A stretch of 47,520 nucleotides of DNA, from assembly GCA_041447245.1 (NCBI GenBank), contig JBGMEA010000002.1:1-47520 (forward strand), written 5' to 3'. Source of the DNA: JBGMEA01 sp041447245. Its GTDB lineage: Bacteria; Bacillota; Clostridia; Eubacteriales; Anaerofustaceae. Positions 15,802-23,947 of the stretch are shown in pieces; within the stretch, counting starts at the first letter, position 1; every line of letters begins with the position of its first letter. The notes beneath the pieces are model-generated. The model saw nothing but the letters and a program-made list of their open reading frames with translations. It was not told the DNA's origin and ran no database searches. The translations under genes were made by a program, and so were the position numbers.

Positions 15802-16089
15802 CTAAATTTTTTCTTTCAGAATCGTGTCAATATTCTGCAATGAGTTGTCCACAATGGACAGAGATCCGTCAATCAAATCCAAACGGTCACACACTTGTTC
15901 AATGGTATAGCTGCCCTGCGCACCGCCCATTTCCTGTATGGATGCGCGGATTGAGTCAAGCTTGTCCGAAATGTTTTCAATGGAGCTTTGTCCCCCGCCT
16001 GTGATACAGTCCAATTTCTCATTCACGTTCTTCAGTTGTTCGATCAGCTGAAGCAACAATACATTTGTTTCCTCCATTACGTCCCCTAC
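15802..16089 (-). CDS. Small coiled-coil protein with LD-I repeat units
   Basis: A 95-aa protein starting at 16089 (AGGGGA upstream); a longer frame lacks a ribosome site. Repeated units EKLDCITGG, DKLDSIRASIQEMGGA and DRLDLIDGSLSIVDNSL suggest a chain of short amphipathic helices joined by Gly hinges. There is no membrane segment. It is the first gene of a two-gene minus-strand unit with its paralogue and lies divergent from the ECF sigma gene. Function unknown. Confidence 0.6.
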   Translation of the reverse strand, partial: VGDVMEETNVLLLQLIEQLKNVNEKLDCITGGGQSSIENISDKLDSIRASIQEMGGAQGSYTIEQVCDRLDLIDGSLSIVDNSLQNIDTILKEKI

Positions 16090-16195
16090 ACTTTTGATTA
16101 AATTCATTATAACACCGTTTTCCGAAAAATCCAATCAAATTACATGCACGCATATTGCTGCTCTTCCTTGGCTTTCTGCAGAAAGGAAACTGTTG

Positions 16196-16201
16196 TATAA
16201 T
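16196..16201 (+). promoter_or_regulatory. -10 box of the ECF sigma operon
   Basis: TATAAT with a weak TTTCTG 17 bases upstream, about 70 nt before the start codon. I see no obvious AAC-type ECF -35, so autoregulation is not evident. Confidence 0.45.
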
Positions 16202-16269
16202 AGAAAAAAGAATCGATTTCACGGAACTTTTCATCAATCGGTTACGTCAAAAGAATTGAGGAGGAACAA

Positions 16270-16815
16270 ATGAAAGTCTTGGAAGAACAGCTCCTCACGG
16301 AGTGCCGCAAAGGCAACAAAGATGCGTTTGCTCAGCTTGTCCGAACGCATGCGAACTGTCTGTATCATCTTGTTCTGCCGATGGTGCGTGTCCGCGAGGA
16401 TGCAAAAGACATCGTGCAGGATGCGTTCCTGCATGCATACGAAGGAATCGGAAATTTTCGGGGAGCCAGCAGTTTGCAGACATGGCTCTGTGCCATCGCC
16501 CTGAATGCGGCACGCGATTATCTCAGAAAAAACAGGATGATCCCGATCCCGTATTCGGAAGAAAGTGCATCGGAAGCCCAAACATCCGAAGACCCGCACA
16601 TCGGACAGGTCGAAACCGCAATCATCCTGAAAGAGGCTCTGCAAACACTGAGCGCAGAATACAAAGAAATCCTGATTCTGCGTGATATGATGGGGTTCAG
16701 CTACGAAGAAATCGCTGAAATCCAACAGATCGGGCTCGGAACGGTCAAATCCAGGCTGAGCCGTGCGCGGTGTGCGCTGCGCGATGTGCTTACACAGTCG
16801 GGAGGAATCTTATGA
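16270..16815 (+). CDS. ECF-type RNA polymerase sigma factor
   Basis: A 181-aa sigma-70 family protein with regions 2 and 4 only. Region 2: AFAQLVRTHANCLYHLV, then EDAKDIVQDAFLHAYEGIGN and FRGASSLQTWLCAIALNAAR (residues 20-82). Region 4: LQTLSAEYKEILILRDMMG, then FSYEEIAEIQQIGLGTVKSR with the DNA-reading helix, and LSRARCALRD. A strong AGGAGG precedes the ATG. The stop codon overlaps the start of the anti-sigma gene (ATGA), so the two are made together, the usual layout of a membrane-sensing sigma/anti-sigma pair. Its regulon is unknown. Confidence 0.93.
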   Translation: MKVLEEQLLTECRKGNKDAFAQLVRTHANCLYHLVLPMVRVREDAKDIVQDAFLHAYEGIGNFRGASSLQTWLCAIALNAARDYLRKNRMIPIPYSEESASEAQTSEDPHIGQVETAIILKEALQTLSAEYKEILILRDMMGFSYEEIAEIQQIGLGTVKSRLSRARCALRDVLTQSGGIL

Positions 16816-18086
16816 ACAACAACACATCCGGCACTTGTGATGACCGATGGAAAGAATGGATCAGCCGCCATCTAGACGGAGATCTGAATGAAGAGGAAAC
16901 AGAAGAACTGCAGGCGCATTTCAGAGAATGCGACAGTTGTTTTCGCTATTATGCGCAGATGAACAGACTGAAACATGCATTGGACACCCTTCCGAAAGAA
17001 GACTGGCACGATGCATGGACGGAGGAAACCGTGAAACGATTCAAGCGGGGCAAATGGAAGAAACTTGATCTCAAACGGATTGTCTGGCTGTCCGCGGCAA
17101 TTTTGGTCGTTGCGGTGTTTGCGGTAAGCTTTGTGCAGCAGATAGTTCTGACGGGAGGCAATTCCGCAGAATACGGCACAATCGGCAGCGCGGCGCCGGA
17201 GAACGGAGGATTGGCTGTTTCCGATACAAACAAAGGAACCGATTCCTCGGCAAGCGGATCGGGCTATGCTTCGGGAGCAGGCTCGACAGACGCCGCTCCG
17301 ATGTCGGCTTCCGAAATTGATCCGGATAAAATTATTTATTCGGGAACACTGAGTCTATATGCAGGAAATCTGAAACAGACGATCACCGACATTTCCGTCT
17401 ATGTGCAGAGCATCGGCGGATTCGTGGAAAGCTCGTATTATTCGCTGAACACAGATGCCTCCTACGAGTACAGCAGTTACGGCACAGTGCAGCTTCGGGT
17501 GCCTGTCGAGCAGTACGATGCGGCCATGCAGACGCTGCAGAGTTACGGGAAAGTCGCATCTTCCTATACTTACAGCGAAAATGTGACACAGTCCTACCGC
17601 GACGTACAGAGTGAACTGGACAGTTACCGCATTCAGGAAGGAAAACTCAATGAGCTTCTGAAGCAGGCAGGCAGCGTATCCGACATGCTCTCCATCGAAA
17701 CGGAACTGAACCGCATCCGCACGGAGATCGATACACGCGAAGCAATCCTGCAAAATTATGACAATCTGATCGCGTATTCGTCCATCACCGTCACACTTTA
17801 CGAACAGGATATTTCCTCGGCGAATATCCAATCTCCGTTCGGCAATCTGTGGCAGAATATCAAAGAAGCCTTCATAAAATCGGTCAACATTTTCCTCACG
17901 GCAATCGAAAAACTGATTTTGATTATCTTCTATCTGCTGCCGTTTGCATTCGCAGCGGCTGTCATTGTCATCATCGTTCGATTGGCACGCAGAAAAAAAG
18001 GACTGCTTCCGCCGAAAACAAAGAATGCAGAGCAAAGTGAATCTGTCGAAGAATCTGCGGACACACAAAACGAACCAAAAAAATAA
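16812..18086 (+). CDS. Membrane anti-sigma factor: zf-HC2 domain fused to DUF4349
   Basis: A 424-aa protein. Residues 1-60 hold a zinc-finger anti-sigma domain: HLDGDLNEEETEELQAHF then RECDSC. A transmembrane helix follows (IVWLSAAILVVAVFAVSF, about 90-108). An extracytoplasmic Ser/Gly/Ala linker leads to a DUF4349 domain with DKIIYSGTLSLYAGNL, FVESSYYS and a coiled coil (SELDSYRIQEGKLNELLKQA). A second transmembrane helix (LIIFYLLPFAFAAAVIVII) ends in a basic tail. The start codon overlaps the sigma gene stop. It presumably holds the sigma factor at the membrane and releases it on an envelope signal. The terminator at 18121-18153 closes the operon. Confidence 0.88.
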   Translation: MNNNTSGTCDDRWKEWISRHLDGDLNEEETEELQAHFRECDSCFRYYAQMNRLKHALDTLPKEDWHDAWTEETVKRFKRGKWKKLDLKRIVWLSAAILVVAVFAVSFVQQIVLTGGNSAEYGTIGSAAPENGGLAVSDTNKGTDSSASGSGYASGAGSTDAAPMSASEIDPDKIIYSGTLSLYAGNLKQTITDISVYVQSIGGFVESSYYSLNTDASYEYSSYGTVQLRVPVEQYDAAMQTLQSYGKVASSYTYSENVTQSYRDVQSELDSYRIQEGKLNELLKQAGSVSDMLSIETELNRIRTEIDTREAILQNYDNLIAYSSITVTLYEQDISSANIQSPFGNLWQNIKEAFIKSVNIFLTAIEKLILIIFYLLPFAFAAAVIVIIVRLARRKKGLLPPKTKNAEQSESVEESADTQNEPKK

Positions 18087-18120
18087 GGTTGACCCGTTCC
18101 ATATTGGTTAAGCAGGGGAA

Positions 18121-18153
18121 AACAGCGCGGCAGTCGGTATCTGCCACGCTGTT
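18121..18153 (+). terminator. Terminator-like hairpin of the sigma operon
   Basis: A 13-bp stem (AACAGCGCGGCAG with CTGCCACGCTGTT, one mismatch) and a 7-nt loop; only a short T tail. Confidence 0.6.
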
Positions 18154-18159
18154 TGTTAT

Positions 18160-18531
18160 GGCATCCTGTTTCGGCATTCATACCCTGGTGTTGTCTTAAA
18201 GCTACTTTTGGATTCCGGTCTCAAATGGATACGTTCGAAACGCAGGTTTCTTACGACTGGAGTAAAAGCTAAAAAGCAGCACGCAAATTAATAATTCCTG
18301 CTTCCTGAAATTACAGCGTGATAAACTCGGCAGAAAACATTCACTTCAACATCTTATCGGGAACATTGGACCCCTTGCACGGGTAGTCCCAAAACTCCAT
18401 CATAAGCAGTAAAATCCACGAAAGGATGCCTCATACAGATAATCACGATGCCAAGACCGGCATTGCGCACAGTAAAAAGCTCAGCGTCAGAACCAAGGAT
18501 GCAACTTCTTTCGGTACAAGCACATCCCGTC
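18160..18531. other. 370-bp intergenic region
   Basis: Nothing recognisable between the sigma operon terminator and the zinc-ribbon promoter. Confidence 0.5.
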
Positions 18532-18560
18532 TTTACATTTATTAAAAAAAGAATTATACT
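18532..18560 (+). promoter_or_regulatory. Promoter of the small zinc-ribbon gene
   Basis: TTTACA, 17-base spacer, TATACT, 33 nt upstream of the ATG. Confidence 0.7.
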
Positions 18561-18593
18561 CAAATAAAGAATATTGCGAAGGAGGACACGCAA

Positions 18594-18731
18594 ATGTATG
18601 CAATGGGCGAACAACCGGGAAAAGGAGAATATGTCTGCACAAGATGCGGCAAAGTAATCGTGCTCGATTCGGATGATCAGGAACTGCCGCAATGTCCCAG
18701 ATGCGGAAACAAAACCTTCAACAAAAAATAA
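18594..18731 (+). CDS. 45-aa zinc-ribbon protein
   Basis: A complete short gene: promoter at 18532-18560, AGGAGG, ATG at 18594, TAA at 18729-18731, terminator at 18739-18761. The peptide begins MYAMGEQPGKGEYVC and has two zinc knuckles, CTRCGK at residues 15-20 and CPRCGN at 34-39, separated by an acidic loop (DSDDQE). The layout matches small zinc-ribbon or rubredoxin-like proteins of anaerobes (DUF1451-like pattern by memory). It would bind one Zn or Fe through four Cys. Function unknown. It is easily missed by gene finders because of its length. Confidence 0.8.
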   Translation: MYAMGEQPGKGEYVCTRCGKVIVLDSDDQELPQCPRCGNKTFNKK

Positions 18732-18738
18732 TATTCCG

Positions 18739-18761
18739 CGCGCCTTTTCGGGGCGCGTTTT
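18739..18761 (+). terminator. Terminator of the zinc-ribbon gene
   Basis: CGCGCC/GGCGCG stem (18739-18744 with 18752-18757) followed by TTTT. Confidence 0.75.
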
Positions 18762-18809
18762 CATCTGCGGCAGATTCGTCTGAAAGTGTCGGTCTGAGGG
18801 TCCCATCGC

Positions 18810-18838
18810 TTGACAGCGATTGACGAATAAGCTATGAT
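18810..18838 (+). promoter_or_regulatory. Promoter of the nucleotidyltransferase gene
   Basis: TTGACA, 17-base spacer, TATGAT, 34 nt before the ATG. Confidence 0.75.
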
Positions 18839-18871
18839 GAGAAAAACTGTCAACGGAGTGTATCTATCTAT

Positions 18872-19729
18872 ATGAAAGGCATCATACTGGCGGCCGGCAA
18901 AGGCACCAGACTGTATCCCACAGCGCAGGTCGTCAATAAGCAACTGATTCCCGTTTATGACAAACCTCTGATCTATTATCCGCTAACCACACTGCTTTCG
19001 GCGGGCATCCGTGAGATCCTGATCATCAGCAGTCAAAAAGACGTCGCATCATTTCAGGCACTGCTGGGGGACGGTTCCGCTCTCGGAATTTCGATCAGCT
19101 ACGAAGTGCAGCATGTACAATGCGGAATTGCGGATGCATTCCGAATCGGAGAATCCTTCATCGGAGATGACCCGGTCTGTCTGATTCTGGGAGACAATAT
19201 TTTTTGGAACAAAGAAATCGACAGCATCCTTGCTCAATGCGCGCAGATGACGCAGGGAGCGCTCGTCTTCGGGCTGCATTCGGAAGTTCCCCAACAGTTC
19301 GGCGTCATTGAATTTGATAAAAACGGCATTGCCATTTCAATCGAAGAAAAACCGATCAATCCGAAATCCAACTTCATCGTTCCCGGATTATATTTTTTCG
19401 ATGCGGAGGTAACGGACATCGCAAAGCATATCAAGCCGTCCGCACGCGGAGAATATGAAATCACATCCGTCATCGAAGCATATCTCAAGCAAGGCACGCT
19501 CAAAGTATTGCCGTTATCGAAAGATACGGTTTGGTTTGATGCCGGCACGCCGGAACGGATATTGGAGGCATCCATCGCAGTGCGCGCACTGCAGAAGGAA
19601 TATGGCGTCAGCATCGGATGCGTGGAAGAGGCCTCCTGCAAAAAAGGGTATATCACCGCGCACGATGCGCATCTGATTGCCGAACAGATGAAAAACAGCG
19701 AGTACGGTAAGTATTTGTTCAGTCTGTAA
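18872..19729 (+). CDS. rmlA: Glucose-1-phosphate thymidylyltransferase-like nucleotidyltransferase
   Basis: A 285-aa RmlA/RfbA-type enzyme joining a nucleoside triphosphate to sugar-1-phosphate. Motifs: MKGIILAAGKGTRLYPTAQV (nucleotide loop), KQLIPVYDKPLIYYPL, LILGDNIF (metal), EEKPINPKS, VPGLYFFD, ARGEYEITSVIEAYL, and VWFDAGTPERILEA. One departure is the substrate loop, normally near Q-P-x-GLAQAF, which reads VQHVQCGIADAF here, so specificity may be altered. Its own promoter lies at 18810-18838. A cytidylate kinase-like gene follows 32 nt later, probably in the same transcript. No rmlB, rmlC or rmlD is in the window, so the pathway must be completed elsewhere. Confidence 0.85.
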   Translation: MKGIILAAGKGTRLYPTAQVVNKQLIPVYDKPLIYYPLTTLLSAGIREILIISSQKDVASFQALLGDGSALGISISYEVQHVQCGIADAFRIGESFIGDDPVCLILGDNIFWNKEIDSILAQCAQMTQGALVFGLHSEVPQQFGVIEFDKNGIAISIEEKPINPKSNFIVPGLYFFDAEVTDIAKHIKPSARGEYEITSVIEAYLKQGTLKVLPLSKDTVWFDAGTPERILEASIAVRALQKEYGVSIGCVEEASCKKGYITAHDAHLIAEQMKNSEYGKYLFSL

Positions 19730-19761
19730 TACAATTTTTAGGGAGCAAAGGAGCAACGGTT

Positions 19762-20370
19762 ATGGAAGAAAAAGTCATTGTTACCATCGGCAGAGAATTC
19801 GGCAGCGGAGGCAGACTCATCGGCAGACTGCTGGCAAAGGATCTGGGGATCAATTATTACGATAAGGAACTGCTCACAGAAACGGCAAAAGAAAGCGGTT
19901 ACGCGGAAGAGTTTTTGGAAGAATACGATGAAAAAACAAAAAATTTATTTTTCAGCTACTTTCTTCCCGGAGAATACGCAACAGATTTGCCGCTGAACAA
20001 CAAGGTGTTTTTGGCGCAATTCGACACCATGAAAAAACTTGCGCAAAACCATTCGGCGGTTTTCATCGGACGTTGCGCGGATTACATTCTGAAAGACTTC
20101 CCCGAATGTGTCAATGTATTCGTTCATGCAAAGCCGGAAGTGCGCATCAAACAGATCGCCCAGCAGCTGAATCTTTCCGAAGACGATGCAAAAGACAAGA
20201 TCGAAGAAACCGACAAACGCAGAAAAGATTATTATGAATATTACACGGGTAACCGATGGGATGATTTGGATAATTATCATTTGTGCATTGACTCGGGAGC
20301 GATCAGTATCGATGGTGCGGCTGAACTGATTCGATCCTACATCGAAATCAGACAAAAAATCAAACACTGA
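19762..20370 (+). CDS. Cytidylate kinase-like protein (Cytidylate_kin2 family)
   Basis: A 202-aa P-loop protein: VIVTIGREFGSGGRLIGRLL at residues 5-24 is the Gly-rich nucleotide loop typical of the Cytidylate_kin2 family, followed by LGINYYDKELL, FIGRCADYIL and the lid segment IEETDKRRKDYYEYYTG with basic residues. It is common in Clostridia beside unrelated genes; true substrates are unproven, so I do not call it cmk. Ribosome site AGGAG. It ends at the terminator at 20386-20414 and likely shares the transcript of the nucleotidyltransferase gene. Confidence 0.88.
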   Translation: MEEKVIVTIGREFGSGGRLIGRLLAKDLGINYYDKELLTETAKESGYAEEFLEEYDEKTKNLFFSYFLPGEYATDLPLNNKVFLAQFDTMKKLAQNHSAVFIGRCADYILKDFPECVNVFVHAKPEVRIKQIAQQLNLSEDDAKDKIEETDKRRKDYYEYYTGNRWDDLDNYHLCIDSGAISIDGAAELIRSYIEIRQKIKH

Positions 20371-20385
20371 ATTGCCAACCATCAT

Positions 20386-20414
20386 AGAGGGGTGATTACC
20401 CCTCTTCTTTTTTT
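20386..20414 (+). terminator. Intrinsic terminator
   Basis: AGAGGGG (20386-20392) pairs with CCCCTCT (20399-20405), then TCTTTTTTT. Confidence 0.9.
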
Positions 20415-20458
20415 GAACAAAATCATACAATAAATATATATATTTGCACAAAAACAAC

Positions 20459-20487
20459 TGGACAAACTGTTCATAATCCGTTAAAAT
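20459..20487 (+). promoter_or_regulatory. Promoter of the FMN-binding protein gene
   Basis: TGGACA, 17-base spacer, TAAAAT, about 50 nt before the ATG at 20540. Confidence 0.6.
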
Positions 20488-20539
20488 AGGGTTACATTGT
20501 AATACAGAGGGGTTGGAGTACGGACATCACGGAGCTGAA

Positions 20540-20926
20540 ATGAAAAAACGGTTTCTGAACATTGCGGCAAAAATTATGTCGGTCTTGCTGATTGTTGTCG
20601 CATTGTCGGCGGGCTTTTTGCTGTTGGGGAAAAGCAAGGCACTGACTGCAGAGATCGACAATGTGGATCTGAGCAGAATACCCGACGGCATTTATGTCGG
20701 AGCGTTCAGCGATTTCCGATGGTCCAACAAAGTTCAGGTTACGGTAGACGATCACAGGATAGTAAACATTCAAATACTCAAAAAGCAGATCGTCGATTCC
20801 AAACAGGTAATGGATACCCTGATTCAAACAGTCATCACGGCGCAGACCCCGAACGTGGATGCCGTCAGCGGAGCCACCGCGGACAGCAATGCTTACCTGA
20901 AAGCAATTGAAAATGCATTGCAGTAA
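20540..20926 (+). CDS. Membrane-anchored FMN-binding (FMN_bind) domain protein
   Basis: A 128-aa protein. The start is the ATG at 20540 (GGAG upstream). An N-terminal signal anchor (IMSVLLIVVALSAGFLLLG) is followed by one extracytoplasmic FMN_bind domain: IPDGIYVGAFSDF, VTVDDHRIVNIQI and the flavinylation motif VDAVSGATADSNAYLKAI, where the Thr of SGAT is the usual covalent FMN site. Such proteins carry electrons across or along the outer face of the membrane, as in NqrC/RnfG and extracellular electron transfer systems. The flavin transferase ApbE is not in the window. Monocistronic, between its own promoter and the terminator at 20995-21020. Confidence 0.85.
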   Translation: MKKRFLNIAAKIMSVLLIVVALSAGFLLLGKSKALTAEIDNVDLSRIPDGIYVGAFSDFRWSNKVQVTVDDHRIVNIQILKKQIVDSKQVMDTLIQTVITAQTPNVDAVSGATADSNAYLKAIENALQ

Positions 20927-20994
20927 AGAGAACATCGATCCATAAAAAAACAACCGCCCTCGCAGTTGCATCGGTTATCATTCATTGGCTTTTT

Positions 20995-21020
20995 AAGAAC
21001 GCAGATTTGCGTTCTTTTTA
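20995..21020 (+). terminator. Intrinsic terminator
   Basis: AAGAACGCA (20995-21003) pairs perfectly with TGCGTTCTT (21008-21016), then TTTA. Confidence 0.8.
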
Positions 21021-21175
21021 TATATGCACGACAATCGCTGTTTCATCGCTCAGCCCGACAGCGGCAATCAATATCGCTAAAGAACGGTTGACCCGTCATT
21101 CCGAAAATCGATATCATTTAACCGCAGGATTATCACGGTATCCACCGCAACAATCCTGCTTGTCAAGATAACATT

Positions 21176-21601
21176 TCAGGACTCGATCACGACTTCCGTC
21201 TTCATTTCCGCGCCATAGAGCAACGTATTGTGAGCCGGACATCGGCTTTCCACAAAGGCCGCAAACTGCTCTATTTCTTCTTTTGTGTTGTTTGCTTTAA
21301 TATAGATTCTCGATGTAATGCTCAGAAGCTGTCTGCGTTTTTCTTCGTTGCGTCCGACTTCTCCGTCCGTCTCGATGCGAATATCAATCAGATCAATTTT
21401 TCGGATCGGGGCGGCCGCCCTTGCCGTAATGACTTTGCAGGCAGCCATCGATGCCATAAGCGATTCCAACGGATTCATTCCGGTATCCGTTCCTCCGCCG
21501 TCAATAGGTTCATCCAAAAAGTACGAAAGCCCGCGGGATTCGCACTGAACACGATACCCTCCGAGCGATTGTGCAGAAGCATGCAGAATATTTTCGGACA
21601 T
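21176..21601 (-). CDS. OsmC-family protein, second of a tandem pair
   Basis: A 141-aa OsmC-type protein. The ATG at 21601 has GGAGG; a longer frame lacks one. Conserved features are YFLDEPIDGGGTDTGMNPLE, LESLMASMAACKVIT with the first reactive Cys, and SRCPAHNTL with the second. OsmC proteins reduce organic hydroperoxides with two Cys; this pair layout (CK and RCPAHNT) fits the YhfA-like branch. It is about 40-45% like the adjacent OsmC gene by eye, so a tandem duplication. The strong terminator at 21631-21658 between the two suggests separate expression. Confidence 0.85.
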   Translation of the reverse strand: MSENILHASAQSLGGYRVQCESRGLSYFLDEPIDGGGTDTGMNPLESLMASMAACKVITARAAAPIRKIDLIDIRIETDGEVGRNEEKRRQLLSITSRIYIKANNTKEEIEQFAAFVESRCPAHNTLLYGAEMKTEVVIES

Positions 21602-21630
21602 ATTGATCCTCCTTTTTTCCGGCTTTTTTA

Positions 21631-21658
21631 TAAAAAAGAGAGCGCGCAAAGCGCTCTC
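21631..21658 (-). terminator. Terminator between the OsmC paralogues
   Basis: A perfect 8-bp stem GAGAGCGC/GCGCTCTC (21638-21645 with 21651-21658) followed by TTTTTTA on the minus strand. Confidence 0.9.
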
Positions 21659-21666
21659 CCGGGGAA

Positions 21667-22107
21667 TCAGTCGCAGTAAATTTCCGTTTCGAATTTCGGG
21701 GAATTCGCAATCGTATCATGCACGGGGCAATGCGATTCGATGAATTCGACAAATTTTTCGATTTCCTCTTTCGTATTGTCCGCTTTGATGTGGAACTTTG
21801 TGGTAATTTTGGAAAATCCGATTTTAGCTTGTTTGTTTTTTCCCATGAAGCCATCCGGATCCAACGTCCCTTCGAGCTCAATGCTCACATCCTGCAGTTT
21901 GATTTTGTTAACCTGCGCAAACGCACGCGCGACAATGCATTTGCATGCGCCGAGCGAAGAAAGCAGTGCTTCTACCGGGTTCATCCCTGTATCGGTTCCG
22001 CCGAGCGATTCCGGTTCGTCCAACTGAAAGGTAAATCCTCTCGACTCGCATTTTACGGCAAGGCCCTGAATGGATGTTGCTTTTGCTTGAAAAATTGTGT
22101 CAGCCAT
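21667..22107 (-). CDS. OsmC-family protein, first of a tandem pair
   Basis: A 146-aa protein with the same fold as its neighbour: GFTFQLDEPESLGGTDTGMN, LLSSLGACKCIVARAF with the reactive Cys, and ESHCPVHDTI with the second Cys. AAAGGAG precedes the ATG. Presumed function is thiol-dependent peroxide reduction or handling of an acyl or persulfide substrate. The terminator at 21631-21658 ends its transcript before the paralogue. The intergenic segment to the ABC permease (22108-22178) is short and the permease is on the same strand, so read-through from the ABC operon is possible. Confidence 0.85.
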   Translation of the reverse strand: MADTIFQAKATSIQGLAVKCESRGFTFQLDEPESLGGTDTGMNPVEALLSSLGACKCIVARAFAQVNKIKLQDVSIELEGTLDPDGFMGKNKQAKIGFSKITTKFHIKADNTKEEIEKFVEFIESHCPVHDTIANSPKFETEIYCD

Positions 22108-22178
22108 ATCTGTGCTCCTTTCACTTTCTGTTTACTATGATAGCACAAAACACAGATATTACGCAGACATCCCACGAT

Positions 22179-23033
22179 CTATTTCAGCTTTCTGGAAAGA
22201 TTCAAAACCGACAGCGCGTAAAAAACGACAGTAGTTGCGATCAGAATCAAAACACTTTCCTGCTTGCTGACAACATGTTCGCCAAATTTCAGGATCACAC
22301 CCATCGATTCATTGAATGAATCGAGATACTGACTCGGGAGTCCCGAAAAATTGACGTTGATCGCTTTTTCCATCATACTCTGACGCAGCAAAGCAGCCGC
22401 GTGAGAGGGAGGAAAACATTTGATAACAAATTGCACGCTCGCGGGAAGCTCCCCGATCGGAACGTAAATGCCGGTCAGAAATCCGATCAGTGTTCCCAGC
22501 ACAGTGCTTGCCGTGGCAAATGCGTTGGTGCTGGAGAAAAACGACACCACAAAAAATACCATGGCGCTGCCGGAGAGCACCGACAAAACAATCAGACCGA
22601 GCACCTCAGTCAGATCTTCGAATCCCAGCCATTGACCGCCTTTGCTCACAATAAAAATTTCTGCAAGCAAGAGCGTGACCAAGCTCATGATAATTCCTAC
22701 CGCAACGGCGGCAACGATATAGCCGCCTGCAAGTTTTGTCCGCTTAATGGGAGAACTGTAGAAGTCTTTGATGATTTTTTTTGCACGGTCTTCCACCATA
22801 ATGCCGAATGCACCCATTGTGGTTGTAATGGAAGTTACCGCAAGCATTCCGCCCATGATCCAACTGTTAATGAGAAATGCGGGGTTCGCAAACCCTTCCA
22901 TTCCGGATGTCACAACATCCCCAAGAAAGAAAACGTACAGACCGATGATAATAAAAACCGCCAGCAGAGAAAAAAACACCGAGGACTTATCCCTGAAAAA
23001 CAGTTTCATGTTTCGCTTCGCAATCGTCATCAT
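22179..23033 (-). CDS. ABC-2 type transporter permease
   Basis: A 284-aa membrane protein with six predicted helices, including VFFSLLAVFIIIGLYVFFLG, GGMLAVTSITTTMGAFGIMV, VAAVAVGIIMSLVTLLLAEI and VLGLIVLSVLSGSAMVFFV. The KKIIKDFYSSPIKRTKLAGG loop is typical of DrrB-like ABC-2 permeases. The ATG overlaps the end of the ATPase gene (23030-23033), so the two form one exporter. The substrate, drug or lipid, is unknown. Confidence 0.88.
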   Translation of the reverse strand: MMTIAKRNMKLFFRDKSSVFFSLLAVFIIIGLYVFFLGDVVTSGMEGFANPAFLINSWIMGGMLAVTSITTTMGAFGIMVEDRAKKIIKDFYSSPIKRTKLAGGYIVAAVAVGIIMSLVTLLLAEIFIVSKGGQWLGFEDLTEVLGLIVLSVLSGSAMVFFVVSFFSSTNAFATASTVLGTLIGFLTGIYVPIGELPASVQFVIKCFPPSHAAALLRQSMMEKAINVNFSGLPSQYLDSFNESMGVILKFGEHVVSKQESVLILIATTVVFYALSVLNLSRKLK

Positions 23034-23947
23034 CCTTCTCTGATCTCCTTACCCGTAATTGTGATAAATACGTCATCCATGGTTCCGTTGACCAATTCGA
23101 CATTTTCCAGATTCGCCCTGCAGCCATCGATAATCGGCAAAGCTTCCATCGTATGTTTCAGCGTAATTTCATACACTTCCCCATTTTTCCTGTAAGGGAT
23201 ACAAAGTGTTCCCAGATACGATTCGCATTCGGCTTCGTTCTTCGGAACCATGCGCAGTGTATCCGCACTGTGAGCATCTTTCAGTTCGGTAGGTGTGCCT
23301 TTCGCAAGGATTTCACCGTGGTCGATGATGACGACATAATCAGCCGACGCGGCTTCTTCCATGTAATGAGTAGTCAGAAACACCGTCATCCCGCTCTCTC
23401 TCTGCAATTTGCGGATCGTCTCCCACACATTCTTTCTTGTCTGAGGATCCAACCCCGTCGTCGGTTCGTCCAGAAAAAGAATTTTCGGTGTGTTGACCAA
23501 TGCCCTGGCAATATCGGCTCTGCGGCGTTGTCCGCCCGAAAGTTTTCCGTACGGTCGATCCATAAACTCCCAGATGCCTGCTGTTTCGGCGGCAACCGCA
23601 ACCGCACCGCGAAGCTCGGCGCCTTTGAGTCCATAGAAGGAACCTCTTGTCATCAGATTTTCTCTCACGCTCAGCAGTCCGTCCAACAGACTGTCCTGAA
23701 AGACAATCCCGATTCGCTCTCTGATTGCGGCATCGTCCTTTCCGACACGCAGCCCATCAATTTCGATGAGCCCTTCATCGGGCTTGAGCATCGTAGCGAT
23801 CATATCGATTGTTGTTGACTTTCCCGCGCCGTTCGGACCGAGAAATGCAAACAGTGTGCCGCTCTCCACGTAAAAATCGATGTTGCGCACCGCCTGCACT
23901 TTTCCGTACGATTTTTTCAGCCCGGTAATTTCGATGATATGTTCCAT
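23030..23947 (-). CDS. ABC transporter ATP-binding protein (DrrA-like)
   Basis: A 305-aa ATPase: Walker A GPNGAGKST at about residues 38-46, Q-loop region VFQDSLLDGLLS, signature LSGGQRRRADIARAL, Walker B ILFLDEPTTGLDP, and switch His in VFLTTHYMEEA. The C-terminal 80 residues match the extension seen in daunorubicin-type exporters. The start has GGGAGA upstream. It drives the permease encoded next on the same strand. Expression appears to come from a promoter in the 350-bp gap 23950-24300, which holds no gene. Confidence 0.92.
   Translation of the reverse strand: MEHIIEITGLKKSYGKVQAVRNIDFYVESGTLFAFLGPNGAGKSTTIDMIATMLKPDEGLIEIDGLRVGKDDAAIRERIGIVFQDSLLDGLLSVRENLMTRGSFYGLKGAELRGAVAVAAETAGIWEFMDRPYGKLSGGQRRRADIARALVNTPKILFLDEPTTGLDPQTRKNVWETIRKLQRESGMTVFLTTHYMEEAASADYVVIIDHGEILAKGTPTELKDAHSADTLRMVPKNEAECESYLGTLCIPYRKNGEVYEITLKHTMEALPIIDGCRANLENVELVNGTMDDVFITITGKEIREG

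Noticed and set aside
18354..18806. 150-codon minus-strand frame over the zinc-ribbon gene
   Set aside because: No ribosome site or domain; the plus-strand gene has promoter, zinc knuckles and terminator.
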